From assembly GCF_023544665.1 (NCBI RefSeq), contig NZ_JAMJFL010000012.1, positions 124,001 through 188,000 on the forward strand: a stretch of 64,000 nt of DNA, read 5' to 3'. This DNA is from Streptomyces sp. YS415. Its GTDB lineage: Bacteria > Actinomycetota > Actinomycetes > Streptomycetales > Streptomycetaceae. The notes below the pieces were generated by a model, which worked only from the letters and a program-made list of their open reading frames with translations, was not told the DNA's origin and made no database searches. Below are positions 24,213 to 31,362 of the stretch, in pieces (positions within the stretch are counted from its first letter, which is position 1; each line of letters starts with the position of its first letter). The translations under genes and the position numbers were made by a program.

Positions 24213-26182
24213 TCATGACGCGCAAGAGCCTCACCGAGGCCCTCTCCCGCCCCGGCATCCGGCTGCGCGGCCGGCGCCGGCTGCCCCTGATGTCGAAGGT
24301 GGCGCTCTGCTTCCTGGCGCTGGTGGTCCTCGTCGCCGTGTTCGCGCCGCTGCTGGCCCCGCACGATCCGCTGGAGCAACAGCCGCCGGTCGACGGCACC
24401 GGGCACCCCTCCGCCGAGTACTGGATGGGCCAGGACAGCCTGGGCCGGGACATCCTCAGCCGGCTGATGTACGGCGCCCGCTGGTCGCTCGCCATCGGGC
24501 TCGGCGCCACCGGGCTCGCCCTGGTGGCGGGCGCGCTGATCGGGGCGGTCGCGGCGACCTCCCGCAAGGCGGTCGACGAGACGCTGATGCGCTGTCTGGA
24601 CGTGGTGATGGCGTTCCCCGGGATCGCCCTCGCGGCCGTCCTGGTCGCCGTGTTCGGCGGCGGGATCACCGTCCTGATCTGCGCCATCGCCTTCCTGTTC
24701 ACCCCGCCGGTGGCCCGTGTGGTGCGCGCCAACGTCCTCGACCAGTACGGCGAGGACTACGTCACCGCGGAACGGGTGATCGGCGCCCGCACCCCGCACA
24801 TCGTGTGGCGGCACGTGGCCGTCAACTGCGCGGCCCCCGTGCTGGTCTTCTGCACCGTGCAGGTCGCCGAGGCCATCGTGTTCGAGGCGTCGCTGTCCTT
24901 CATCGGCGCGGGGGTGCGGCCACCCGACCCGTCCTGGGGCAGTGTCATCGCGGACGGCAAGAACATGGTGCTCACCGGGGGCTGGTGGGCGACGGTCTTC
25001 CCGGGCCTGGTGATCCTGTGCACCGTGCTCTCGCTGAACATCCTGTCCGAGGGCGTCTCGGACGCGTGGGCGGCACCGGCGCCCCGGGACGTGCCGGTCC
25101 CCGAGGAGGCGGACCCGGTCGAGGCGCCCGAGCCCGGCGGCGGCGCGGTGGTCGCCCTGCCCGGCCTGGCCGAGGCGGCCCGCCGCCTGCGTGCTCGGGC
25201 CCGGCCGCTGCCCACGGGAGCCCAGCCGGTGCTGTCCGTGGAGAACCTCGCCATCGGCTTCGAGGGGCGCCACCGGGGCGTGGACATCGTGGACGGCATC
25301 AGCTTCGAGGTGCAGCCCGGCGAGGTGCTGGGCCTGGTCGGCGAGTCCGGCTGCGGCAAGTCGCTCACCGCGCTGACCGTCATGGGGCTCCAGCCCAAGG
25401 GCGCCCGGGTCAGCGGCCAGGTCCGCTTCCACCACCGGGACCTGCTGGCCGAGCCGATGCGGGCGCGGCGCAGACTGCTCGGCCACGAGATGGCGATGGT
25501 CTACCAGGACGCCCTGTCCTCCCTGAACCCGGCGATGACCATCCGCGCCCAGCTCAAGCAGGTCGTGCGGCGCGGCGGCCGCCGTACGGCCGGGGAACTG
25601 CTCACCCTGGTCGGCCTCGACCCGGAGCGCACCCTGCGCAGCTATCCGCACGAGCTCTCCGGCGGCCAGCGCCAGCGGGTGCTGATCGCCATGGCCCTGT
25701 CCCGCGACCCGAAGCTGATCGTCGCCGACGAGCCGACGACCGCGCTGGACGTCACCGTGCAGGCGCAGATCATGGCGCTGCTGCTGCGGCTGCGCGAGGA
25801 GCTGGGCTTCGCGCTGATCCTGGTCTCGCACGACCTGGCCCTGATCGCGGACGTCACCGACCGGGTGGTGGTGATGTATGGCGGACAGGTCGTCGAGACC
25901 GGGGTGACCGCCGACCTGGTGGAGGCACCGGCCCACCACTACACGCGCGGCCTGCTCGGCAGCGTGCTGTCGCTGGAGGGGGCCGCCGAGCGGATGACGC
26001 AGATCAGGGGCGTCGTCCCGTCCCCCGCGGACTTCCCCGCGGGCTGCCGCTTCACGGACCGCTGCCCCCGGGCCACGGAACGCTGCCGCACCACCCCGCC
26101 CCACCTGCTGGGCACCCCCACCCACACGGCCGCCTGCCACCACCCGGCGGTCGTCCTGGCGCCGACGGAGGCCGTGCAGTGA
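24209..26182 (+). CDS. Fused ABC permease-ATPase (DppC-DppD type)
   Basis: A 657-residue single polypeptide combining two transporter parts that are usually separate. Residues about 25-285 are a DppC-like permease (QDSLGRDILSRLMYGARWSL, EAA loop ERVIGARTPHIVWRHVAVN). After an acidic, Ala/Pro-rich linker (about 285-345) comes a complete DppD-like ATPase: Walker A GESGCGKSL, Q-loop AMVYQDALSSLNPAM, signature LSGGQRQRV, Walker B LIVADEPTTALDV, switch His in LVSHDLAL, and the C-terminal Cys-bearing oligopeptide-ATPase tail (GCRFTDRCPRATERC). I see no frameshift; the fusion is continuous. Confidence 0.92.
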   Translation: MIMTRKSLTEALSRPGIRLRGRRRLPLMSKVALCFLALVVLVAVFAPLLAPHDPLEQQPPVDGTGHPSAEYWMGQDSLGRDILSRLMYGARWSLAIGLGATGLALVAGALIGAVAATSRKAVDETLMRCLDVVMAFPGIALAAVLVAVFGGGITVLICAIAFLFTPPVARVVRANVLDQYGEDYVTAERVIGARTPHIVWRHVAVNCAAPVLVFCTVQVAEAIVFEASLSFIGAGVRPPDPSWGSVIADGKNMVLTGGWWATVFPGLVILCTVLSLNILSEGVSDAWAAPAPRDVPVPEEADPVEAPEPGGGAVVALPGLAEAARRLRARARPLPTGAQPVLSVENLAIGFEGRHRGVDIVDGISFEVQPGEVLGLVGESGCGKSLTALTVMGLQPKGARVSGQVRFHHRDLLAEPMRARRRLLGHEMAMVYQDALSSLNPAMTIRAQLKQVVRRGGRRTAGELLTLVGLDPERTLRSYPHELSGGQRQRVLIAMALSRDPKLIVADEPTTALDVTVQAQIMALLLRLREELGFALILVSHDLALIADVTDRVVVMYGGQVVETGVTADLVEAPAHHYTRGLLGSVLSLEGAAERMTQIRGVVPSPADFPAGCRFTDRCPRATERCRTTPPHLLGTPTHTAACHHPAVVLAPTEAVQ

Positions 26183-26311
26183 ACCCGATCGTCGAACTGC
26201 ACGGCACCGACGTCTCCAGCGCGGCAGGCCCCCCACCCACGCGCAGACGAACCCCAGGACGACGGAGGCCGTGACATGAGCGCGATCATCGAACTCTCCG
26301 GCACCGACGTC
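26163..26311. repeat. Direct duplication of the ATPase 5' end (2 x 52 bp, offset 97 bp)
   Basis: Copies at 26163-26214 and 26260-26311, 83% identical, no indels. Both include the GGAGG box, a start codon and the first dozen codons. The 45-bp segment between the copies is Pro/Arg-coding and unique. Confidence 0.75.
26179..26274 (+). CDS. 31-codon ORF echoing the start of the next ATPase gene
   Basis: A GTG start overlaps the stop of the fusion gene (GTGA), with GGAGG upstream. Its first residues (VNPIVELHGTDVSSA) resemble those of the downstream ATPase (MSAIIELSGTDVVHR), then it diverges into a Pro/Arg-rich tail and stops one base before the ATG of the real gene. 26163-26214 and 26260-26311 match at 43 of 52 bases without gaps, including the Shine-Dalgarno. 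Probably a partial duplication; its translation could couple the two transporter genes. Confidence 0.45.
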   Translation: MNPIVELHGTDVSSAAGPPPTRRRTPGRRRP

Positions 26312-27289
26312 GTCCACAGGGCCCGCAGCGGCGGGCTGTTCACGCGGGACCGGGTGTACGCGCTGACCGGTGCCGATCTCGCCGTGGCGCCCGGCGAGAC
26401 CGTCGGGGTCGTGGGCGAGTCGGGGTGCGGGAAGTCGACGCTGGCGAAGGTGCTGGTGGGGGTGGAGCGGCCGACGGCCGGGACGGTGTCCTTCCGGGGG
26501 CGTGACCTGTGGAGCATGTCGGCGGACGAGCGGCGGACGACCGTGGGCCGCAGTACCGGCATGATCTTCCAGGACCCCTCGACGGCGCTGAACCGGCGCC
26601 TGCCCGTCCGGCGGATCCTGCGCGACCCGATGGACGTCCACGGGGAGGGCACGGGGCGCGAACGGGAGGACCGCGTCAGGGAGCTGATGGCCCTGGTGGG
26701 TCTGCCCCGGGCCCTCGCCGACGCCCTGCCCGGCCAGCTCTCCGGCGGTCAGCGGCAGCGCGTCGCCATCGCCCGCGCCCTGGCCCTGGACCCGGACCTG
26801 GTGGTGGCGGACGAGCCGACCAGCGCGCTGGACGTGTCGGTCCGCGCCCAGATCCTCAACCTCCTGCTGGACCTCAAGGAACGCCTGGGCCTGGCCCTGG
26901 TCTTCGTCTCGCACGACATCCAGACGGTACGCCGGATGAGCGACCGCGTGATCACCATGTACCTGGGCCGGATCGTGGAGGAGACCCCGGCCGGCCGGGT
27001 GACCGACCGCTCCCGGCACCCGTACACCCGCGCCCTGTTCTCCGCCACCCCCGGCCTGCTGGACCCGGTCGACCCGATCCCGCTGACCGGGCCGGTCCCC
27101 TCGGCCACCCGGCCGCCCAGCGGCTGCCCCTTCCGGACTAGGTGCTGGAAGGCCACGGAGCTGTGCGCACAGCAGATGCCCGGCTTCTCCGACGCGTCCA
27201 GCCCGGGGCACCGGTACCGCTGCCACCATCCTGTCGAGGAGGACCGGTCGACCCGCGACCTGGCACAGCCCGCAACGGAGCCCTCATGA
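26276..27289 (+). CDS. ABC transporter ATP-binding protein (DppF type)
   Basis: Second ATPase of the importer, 337 residues. Walker A GESGCGKSTL (about residue 47), Q-loop GMIFQDPSTALNRRL, signature LSGGQRQRV, Walker B LVVADEPTSALDV and switch His FVSHDIQTV are all intact, and the DppF-type C-terminal extension ends in a Cys-containing segment (GCPFRTRCWKATELC). It pairs with the ATPase half of the fusion protein. Its stop overlaps the next ATG (ATGA). Confidence 0.92.
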   Translation: MSAIIELSGTDVVHRARSGGLFTRDRVYALTGADLAVAPGETVGVVGESGCGKSTLAKVLVGVERPTAGTVSFRGRDLWSMSADERRTTVGRSTGMIFQDPSTALNRRLPVRRILRDPMDVHGEGTGREREDRVRELMALVGLPRALADALPGQLSGGQRQRVAIARALALDPDLVVADEPTSALDVSVRAQILNLLLDLKERLGLALVFVSHDIQTVRRMSDRVITMYLGRIVEETPAGRVTDRSRHPYTRALFSATPGLLDPVDPIPLTGPVPSATRPPSGCPFRTRCWKATELCAQQMPGFSDASSPGHRYRCHHPVEEDRSTRDLAQPATEPS

Positions 27290-28212
27290 ACACGCTCACC
27301 GGTGTCATCCCGCCCGTCTGCACACCCCTGACACCGGAACGCGAGGTCGACGTCCACTCGCTGCTCAGGCTGGTCGACCATCTGGTGGACGGCGGAGTGC
27401 ACGGTCTGTTCGTGCTCGGCTCCACCTCGGAGGCCGCCTACCTGACGGACCGCCAGCGGCGGCTGGTGGTGGAGACGGTGGCCCTGCACGTGGGCGGCCG
27501 GCTGCCGGTGCTGGCCGGGGTGATCGACATGACGACCCCCCGGGTCCTGGACCACGTGGGCAAGGTGGTCGCGGCCGGGGCGGACGCGGTGGTGGCGACG
27601 GCACCCTTCTACACGGCGACCCACCCCGCCGAGATCGCCCGCCACTACCGGCTGATCGCTGCCGAGAGCCCGGTCCCCGTCCTCGCCTACGACATCCCGG
27701 CCGCCGTGCACACCAAGCTCCCCGCCGAGCTGGTCCTGGACCTGGCCGCCGAGGGCGTGCTGGCCGGGCTCAAGGACTCCAGCGGCGATCTGGCCGGCTT
27801 CCGCGAGGTCGTCACCGGCGTCCGCGCCCGCCCCGACATCACCGGCTTCACCCTGCTGACCGGATCCGAGCTGCTCGTCGACGCGGCGCTGGCGCTGGGC
27901 GCGGACGGCGCGGTGCCCGGCCTCGCCAACGTCGACCCGCACGGCTACGTCACCCTCGACCGCCTGTGCCGGGCCGGCGACCGGCACCGGGCCCGGGCCG
28001 AACAGGAGCGGCTGTGCGCCCTGTTCGGCATGGTCCGGGCCGGCGACCCCACCCGGATGGGCGGCAGCTCCTCGGCGCTCGGCGCCTTCAAGGCGGCCCT
28101 GCGGCTGCGCGGGATCATCGACTGCCCGGCGACCGCGGAGCCCCAGGTGCCGCTCGGCGCCGAGGAGACCGAACGGGTCGGCAAGTTCCTCGCCGCGGCG
28201 GGCCTGCTCTAG
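27286..28212 (+). CDS. DapA/NanA superfamily lyase (candidate N-acetylneuraminate lyase)
   Basis: A 308-residue class I aldolase-fold enzyme of the dihydrodipicolinate synthase/N-acetylneuraminate lyase superfamily. The Schiff-base Lys lies in AGLKDSSGDL (about residue 161), the catalytic Tyr in VLAYDIPAAV, and the carboxylate-binding loop is LGSTSEAAYL, where DapA has GTTGE and NanA GSTGE; the serine at the fourth position is unusual. Pathway context (importer in the same operon, sialidase next door) favours cleavage of sialic acid to pyruvate and N-acetylmannosamine, but other 2-keto acids are possible. Not expected to serve lysine synthesis. Confidence 0.8.
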   Translation: MNTLTGVIPPVCTPLTPEREVDVHSLLRLVDHLVDGGVHGLFVLGSTSEAAYLTDRQRRLVVETVALHVGGRLPVLAGVIDMTTPRVLDHVGKVVAAGADAVVATAPFYTATHPAEIARHYRLIAAESPVPVLAYDIPAAVHTKLPAELVLDLAAEGVLAGLKDSSGDLAGFREVVTGVRARPDITGFTLLTGSELLVDAALALGADGAVPGLANVDPHGYVTLDRLCRAGDRHRARAEQERLCALFGMVRAGDPTRMGGSSSALGAFKAALRLRGIIDCPATAEPQVPLGAEETERVGKFLAAAGLL

Positions 28213-29393
28213 AGCGCGTTCACCGGCAGCCGGCGGAACTCGATGCTTTCGTAGGGGCTCTTCGCCCCCGTCTCGTACAGGACGCCGACCGTCGCCGAGT
28301 CGACCTGGACCAGGTCGGAATAGGCGGCGCGCTGCTGGGACAGGGTCACCGCCTTGGTGAACGTCACCCCGCCGTTCGCGCTGCGCCACACCGCCATGGA
28401 CTGCCGCGAGGTGGGCACCGAGGGCCCGGCGAACAGCAGGGGTGCCCCGAACCCGGGGAGTTGGAGGACGCTCGCCTGCACCACCGGCACCTCGTTGAGG
28501 GTGGGCTGGACCGCGTACGGGCGGACCAGGGTCCGCGCCCCGTCCGCCGACCAGCTGTCGATCCGGTGGCCGATGTCGGCGCCGTGCTGGTCGCGGGCGT
28601 TGAAGTAGATCCTGCCGTCGGGGAGTTCGGCGGCGGCGGTCTCATTGGCGTTGTGCCTGTTGTCGTAGACGTCGTCCAGGAAACCCATGTGCCAGGTGTT
28701 GCCGCCGTCGTCGCTGTAGATGGCGTGGCCGCCGTAGTACTTGGGTTCCTGGCCGGAGTCGGCGGAGCCGGGCGGCGGGGCGGCCGAGTGGTTGGACGGG
28801 ACCACCAGCCGGCCCGGGTGCGCGCCGTGCCGGAGGGCCACGGCGTGTCCGGGGCCGGTGGCGTACCAGCGCCAGTTCGGCAGCTTCACCTGATCGGTGA
28901 TGTCCCGCGGCGCGCTGAAGCGCACGCCGTCGTCCCAGCTCTTCTGGACGAAGACCCGGCGGCTCTGCTCCGGTGTCACCTCGCCCCGCATGATCTGGCC
29001 CTCGGTCACCTTGCCGCCGTTGTAGGAGGTGACCAGGACGACCGCGCCCGTGCGGGGGTCCACCACCGGCGACGGGTTGCCCCGGGTGTCGCCGTTCCCG
29101 GCGGCCACCACCCTCAGCGGGTCCCAGGTGCAGCCGCCGTCGAAGGAGCGTCTGACGACGACGTCGATGTTCCCGGAGTCGCCCGCGCCGTCGTGCCGGC
29201 CCTCGGCGAAGGCCAGCAGGGTGCCCCGGCGCGTGGTGATCGTCGCCGGGATGCGGTACGTGTCGTAGCCGCCCTGCCCCGAGACGTACGGGACGGAGGA
29301 CGTGCAGTCGGCGGCCGCCGAGGCCCGGCCGGTCGCGGTGAGCGGGGTGAGAAGTACTGCGGTGACGAGGAGTGTGCGGCTCAGCAGGGTCAT
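28209..29393 (-). CDS. Secreted exo-alpha-sialidase (GH33, BNR repeats)
   Basis: Releases terminal sialic acid from glycoconjugates outside the cell. A signal peptide is clear (MTLLSRTLLVTAVLLTPLTA ... ASA). The arginine of the RIP motif is in YDTYRIPATI, followed by the acidic residues of AFAEGRHDGAGDSG, and Asp boxes (S-x-D-x-G-x-x-W/F) appear at SFDGGCTWDP, SWDDGVRFSA, SDDGGNTWHM and SANGGVTFTK. 394 residues, a compact catalytic domain without extra carbohydrate-binding modules. AGGGAG precedes the ATG. Its stop codon shares the palindrome CTAG with the convergent lyase stop. Confidence 0.93.
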   Translation of the reverse strand: MTLLSRTLLVTAVLLTPLTATGRASAAADCTSSVPYVSGQGGYDTYRIPATITTRRGTLLAFAEGRHDGAGDSGNIDVVVRRSFDGGCTWDPLRVVAAGNGDTRGNPSPVVDPRTGAVVLVTSYNGGKVTEGQIMRGEVTPEQSRRVFVQKSWDDGVRFSAPRDITDQVKLPNWRWYATGPGHAVALRHGAHPGRLVVPSNHSAAPPPGSADSGQEPKYYGGHAIYSDDGGNTWHMGFLDDVYDNRHNANETAAAELPDGRIYFNARDQHGADIGHRIDSWSADGARTLVRPYAVQPTLNEVPVVQASVLQLPGFGAPLLFAGPSVPTSRQSMAVWRSANGGVTFTKAVTLSQQRAAYSDLVQVDSATVGVLYETGAKSPYESIEFRRLPVNAL

Positions 29394-29403
29394 CGAGCTC
29401 CCT

Positions 29404-29435
29404 TGACGGAATGTCAGGCTTCGACCTGTCCGTCA
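29404..29435 (-). other. Bulged hairpin between response regulator and sialidase
   Basis: TCCGTCA + CCTG pair with CAGG + TGACGGA around a six-base loop, with a four-base bulge (ATGT). On the minus strand it starts at the response-regulator stop codon and ends about 12 bases before the sialidase ATG. It could end the upstream transcript or shape the sialidase leader. Confidence 0.45.
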
Positions 29436-30095
29436 CATGGTTCCCGGAGTCACCAGACCCGACTCGTAGGCCACGATCACCAGCTGCGCCCGGTCACGCG
29501 CCCCGAGCTTGCCCATGATGCGGCTCACATGGGTCTTCGCGGTGAGCGGGCTGAGCCCCAACGCATCAGCGATCTCAGTGTTGTTGAGGCCGCGCGCGAC
29601 CAGCGTGAGCACCCCCCGCTCCCGTGCGGAAAGGCACTCCGGACCGCCCACGGCCGGGGTTGTGGGACTGCGCAGAAATCGCGCGATCAGCCGTGCCGTG
29701 GGGCCCGGCGACAGCAGCGCCTCCCCGGCGGCGACCGTGCGGATGGCGTCCAGGAGGTCGGCCGGACGGGTGTCCTTGACCAGGAAGCCGGAGGCCCCGG
29801 CCCGCAGCGCCTCCACGATGTGCTCGTCGGTGTCGTACGTCGTCAGCACCAGCACCCGCACCCCGGCCAGGTCCTCGTCGGCCGCGATCAGCCGGGTGGC
29901 CTCGATGCCGTCGAGGTCGGGCATCCGGATGTCCATCACCACCAGGTCGGCCCGCTCGGTGCGGGCCAGCTCCAGCGCCTCGCGGCCGGTGCCGGCCTGG
30001 CCCACGACCTCCATGTCCGGCGCGGACTCGATGAGCATGGCGAACGCGGCCCTGACCAGGGTCTGGTCGTCGGCGAGCAGGACGCGGATGGTCAC
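29433..30095 (-). CDS. NarL/LuxR-family response regulator
   Basis: A 220-residue DNA-binding regulator. The receiver domain has the acidic pair DD (residues 9-10), phospho-acceptor Asp55 in VVMDIRMPDLDG and the conserved Thr/Lys (VLVLTTYD, FLVKDTRP). The C-terminal LuxR-type helix-turn-helix is LSARERGVLTLVARGLNNTE through SPLTAKTHVSRIMGKLGARD. The GTG start overlaps the kinase stop (GTGA) and has GGGAGGAG upstream. It forms a two-component pair with the adjacent kinase; target genes are unknown, the flanking MMPL exporter and sialidase being candidates. Confidence 0.94.
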   Translation of the reverse strand: MTIRVLLADDQTLVRAAFAMLIESAPDMEVVGQAGTGREALELARTERADLVVMDIRMPDLDGIEATRLIAADEDLAGVRVLVLTTYDTDEHIVEALRAGASGFLVKDTRPADLLDAIRTVAAGEALLSPGPTARLIARFLRSPTTPAVGGPECLSARERGVLTLVARGLNNTEIADALGLSPLTAKTHVSRIMGKLGARDRAQLVIVAYESGLVTPGTM

Positions 30096-31306
30096 GTGAC
30101 TCCTCCCAGCGGCAGTACGGCGGTCACCCGGAAGCCGCCCCCGGGGCACGGCCCGGAGTCGAGTGTGCCGCCCACGCTGCGGGCACGCTCGCGCATGCCG
30201 ACCAGCCCGAACCCCGGCACCTTACCGGGCACAGGACCGGTGCCGTCGTCGCTGACCGCGAGGTGCAGGGCGCCGTCCTCCTCGTGCAGGTCGACGACGA
30301 CGGCCGGTTCGGGTCCGGCGTGCCGGACGGCGTTGGTGAGCGCCTCCTGGACGATGCGGTAGGCGGCGGCGCCGACGGCGGGGGGCGCCTGCCGGACCCG
30401 TACCGTCTGCTGGACCTTCGCGCCCGCGAGCCGGGCCGCCTCGACCAGGTCGGGCAGTCCGTCGAGTCCGGGCAGCGGACCGCGCGCGTCCGGGCCGGGC
30501 TCGCGCAGCACCTCCAGCGTGGTGCGCAGTTCGCCGCGCGCGCTGCGGCAGGTCTCGGCGATGTCGTCGAGGGCCTTGGCGATCGTCTCCCGGTCCAGGC
30601 GCCCGGGGTCGGCGGCCAGCACATGGGCGGCGACCGAGGTCTGCACCCCGATGAGGGTGATGCTGTGGGCGAGCAGGTCGTGCAGGTCCCGGGCGATGCG
30701 CAGGCGTTCCTCGGCGACCCGGCGGCGGGCCTCCTCCTCGCGGGTGCGTTCGGCGCGGTCGGCGCGTTCGACGATGGCGGCGATGTACTGGCGGTAGTAG
30801 CGCACGTCGATGCCGACGAAGACGACGGCGAGGACCCAGCCGTAGATGCGCAGCAGTTCGGCGGCCTGCTTGTGCTCGCCGAAGGTGAGCATCGCGGCCA
30901 GGGAGAGGCTGAGGCCCGTGCCGGTCACCAGGAGGGTGCGGGCGGGGCGTTGGGTGACGGTGACCGTGTACAGCGCGATGAACGAGGCGGGGACGGGCGC
31001 GCCGTGGTTGTTGTCGAGGGCGTGGTACGGCAGGACGAGCGCCACTACCGCAGCGAACACGAGCAGCGGCCCGCGCCGCCGCCACACCAGCGGCGCATGG
31101 GCGGCGATCAGGAGGGTCCAGCCGAGGGCGTCGGGCCGGCGGGAGTCGTCGCCGACCAGCGCCAGGCAGACGGCCAGGGCGGCGGCCGCCGCCGCGAGCA
31201 GCGTGTCGTTGCGGAGGGCGTGCGGGGCGGTCGTCGGGTCACGGTTGATCGCGGCCATGATCCGCTCGCCGATACGGGGGCGCGCCGCTGAGGTGTTTGG
31301 CTGCAC
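30092..31306 (-). CDS. Sensor histidine kinase (NarX/DesK-like, HisKA_3)
   Basis: A 404-residue membrane sensor. Four or five hydrophobic segments occupy about residues 35-165, then a short coiled coil (AIVERADRAERTREEEARRR) leads to the phosphorylation helix RLRIARDLHDLLAHS with His209. The HATPase domain has the N box (EALTNAVRHAG) and G boxes (DDGTGPVPGKVPGFGLVGMR). The large number of membrane helices with no big extracellular domain suggests sensing within or at the membrane. GTG with GGAGG eight bases upstream; the frame runs on upstream as shadow sequence. Confidence 0.9.
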   Translation of the reverse strand: MQPNTSAARPRIGERIMAAINRDPTTAPHALRNDTLLAAAAAALAVCLALVGDDSRRPDALGWTLLIAAHAPLVWRRRGPLLVFAAVVALVLPYHALDNNHGAPVPASFIALYTVTVTQRPARTLLVTGTGLSLSLAAMLTFGEHKQAAELLRIYGWVLAVVFVGIDVRYYRQYIAAIVERADRAERTREEEARRRVAEERLRIARDLHDLLAHSITLIGVQTSVAAHVLAADPGRLDRETIAKALDDIAETCRSARGELRTTLEVLREPGPDARGPLPGLDGLPDLVEAARLAGAKVQQTVRVRQAPPAVGAAAYRIVQEALTNAVRHAGPEPAVVVDLHEEDGALHLAVSDDGTGPVPGKVPGFGLVGMRERARSVGGTLDSGPCPGGGFRVTAVLPLGGVT

Positions 31307-31323
31307 GGGGTCATCCTCCGCTG

Positions 31324-31358
31324 CGAGGGCGCCCCTCCGGGAGGGAGGGGCGCCCTCG
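31324..31358 (-). terminator. Hairpin terminator after the MMPL gene
   Basis: Perfect 15-bp stem CGAGGGCGCCCCTCC / GGAGGGGCGCCCTCG with a five-base loop, directly after the MMPL stop and before the kinase start. It separates the exporter from the two-component operon. Confidence 0.85.
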
Positions 31359-31362
31359 GTCG

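Noticed and set aside
24170..27229. 1019-codon open frame antisense to the ABC importer genes
   Set aside because: Composition is dominated by Gly, Arg, His and Gln with no motif; all five importer-region domains are clear on the other strand.
27286..28212. Lysine-biosynthesis DapA
   Set aside because: The loop and operon context (importer, sialidase) do not suit dihydrodipicolinate synthase, and dapA is normally elsewhere with dapB or RNase J.
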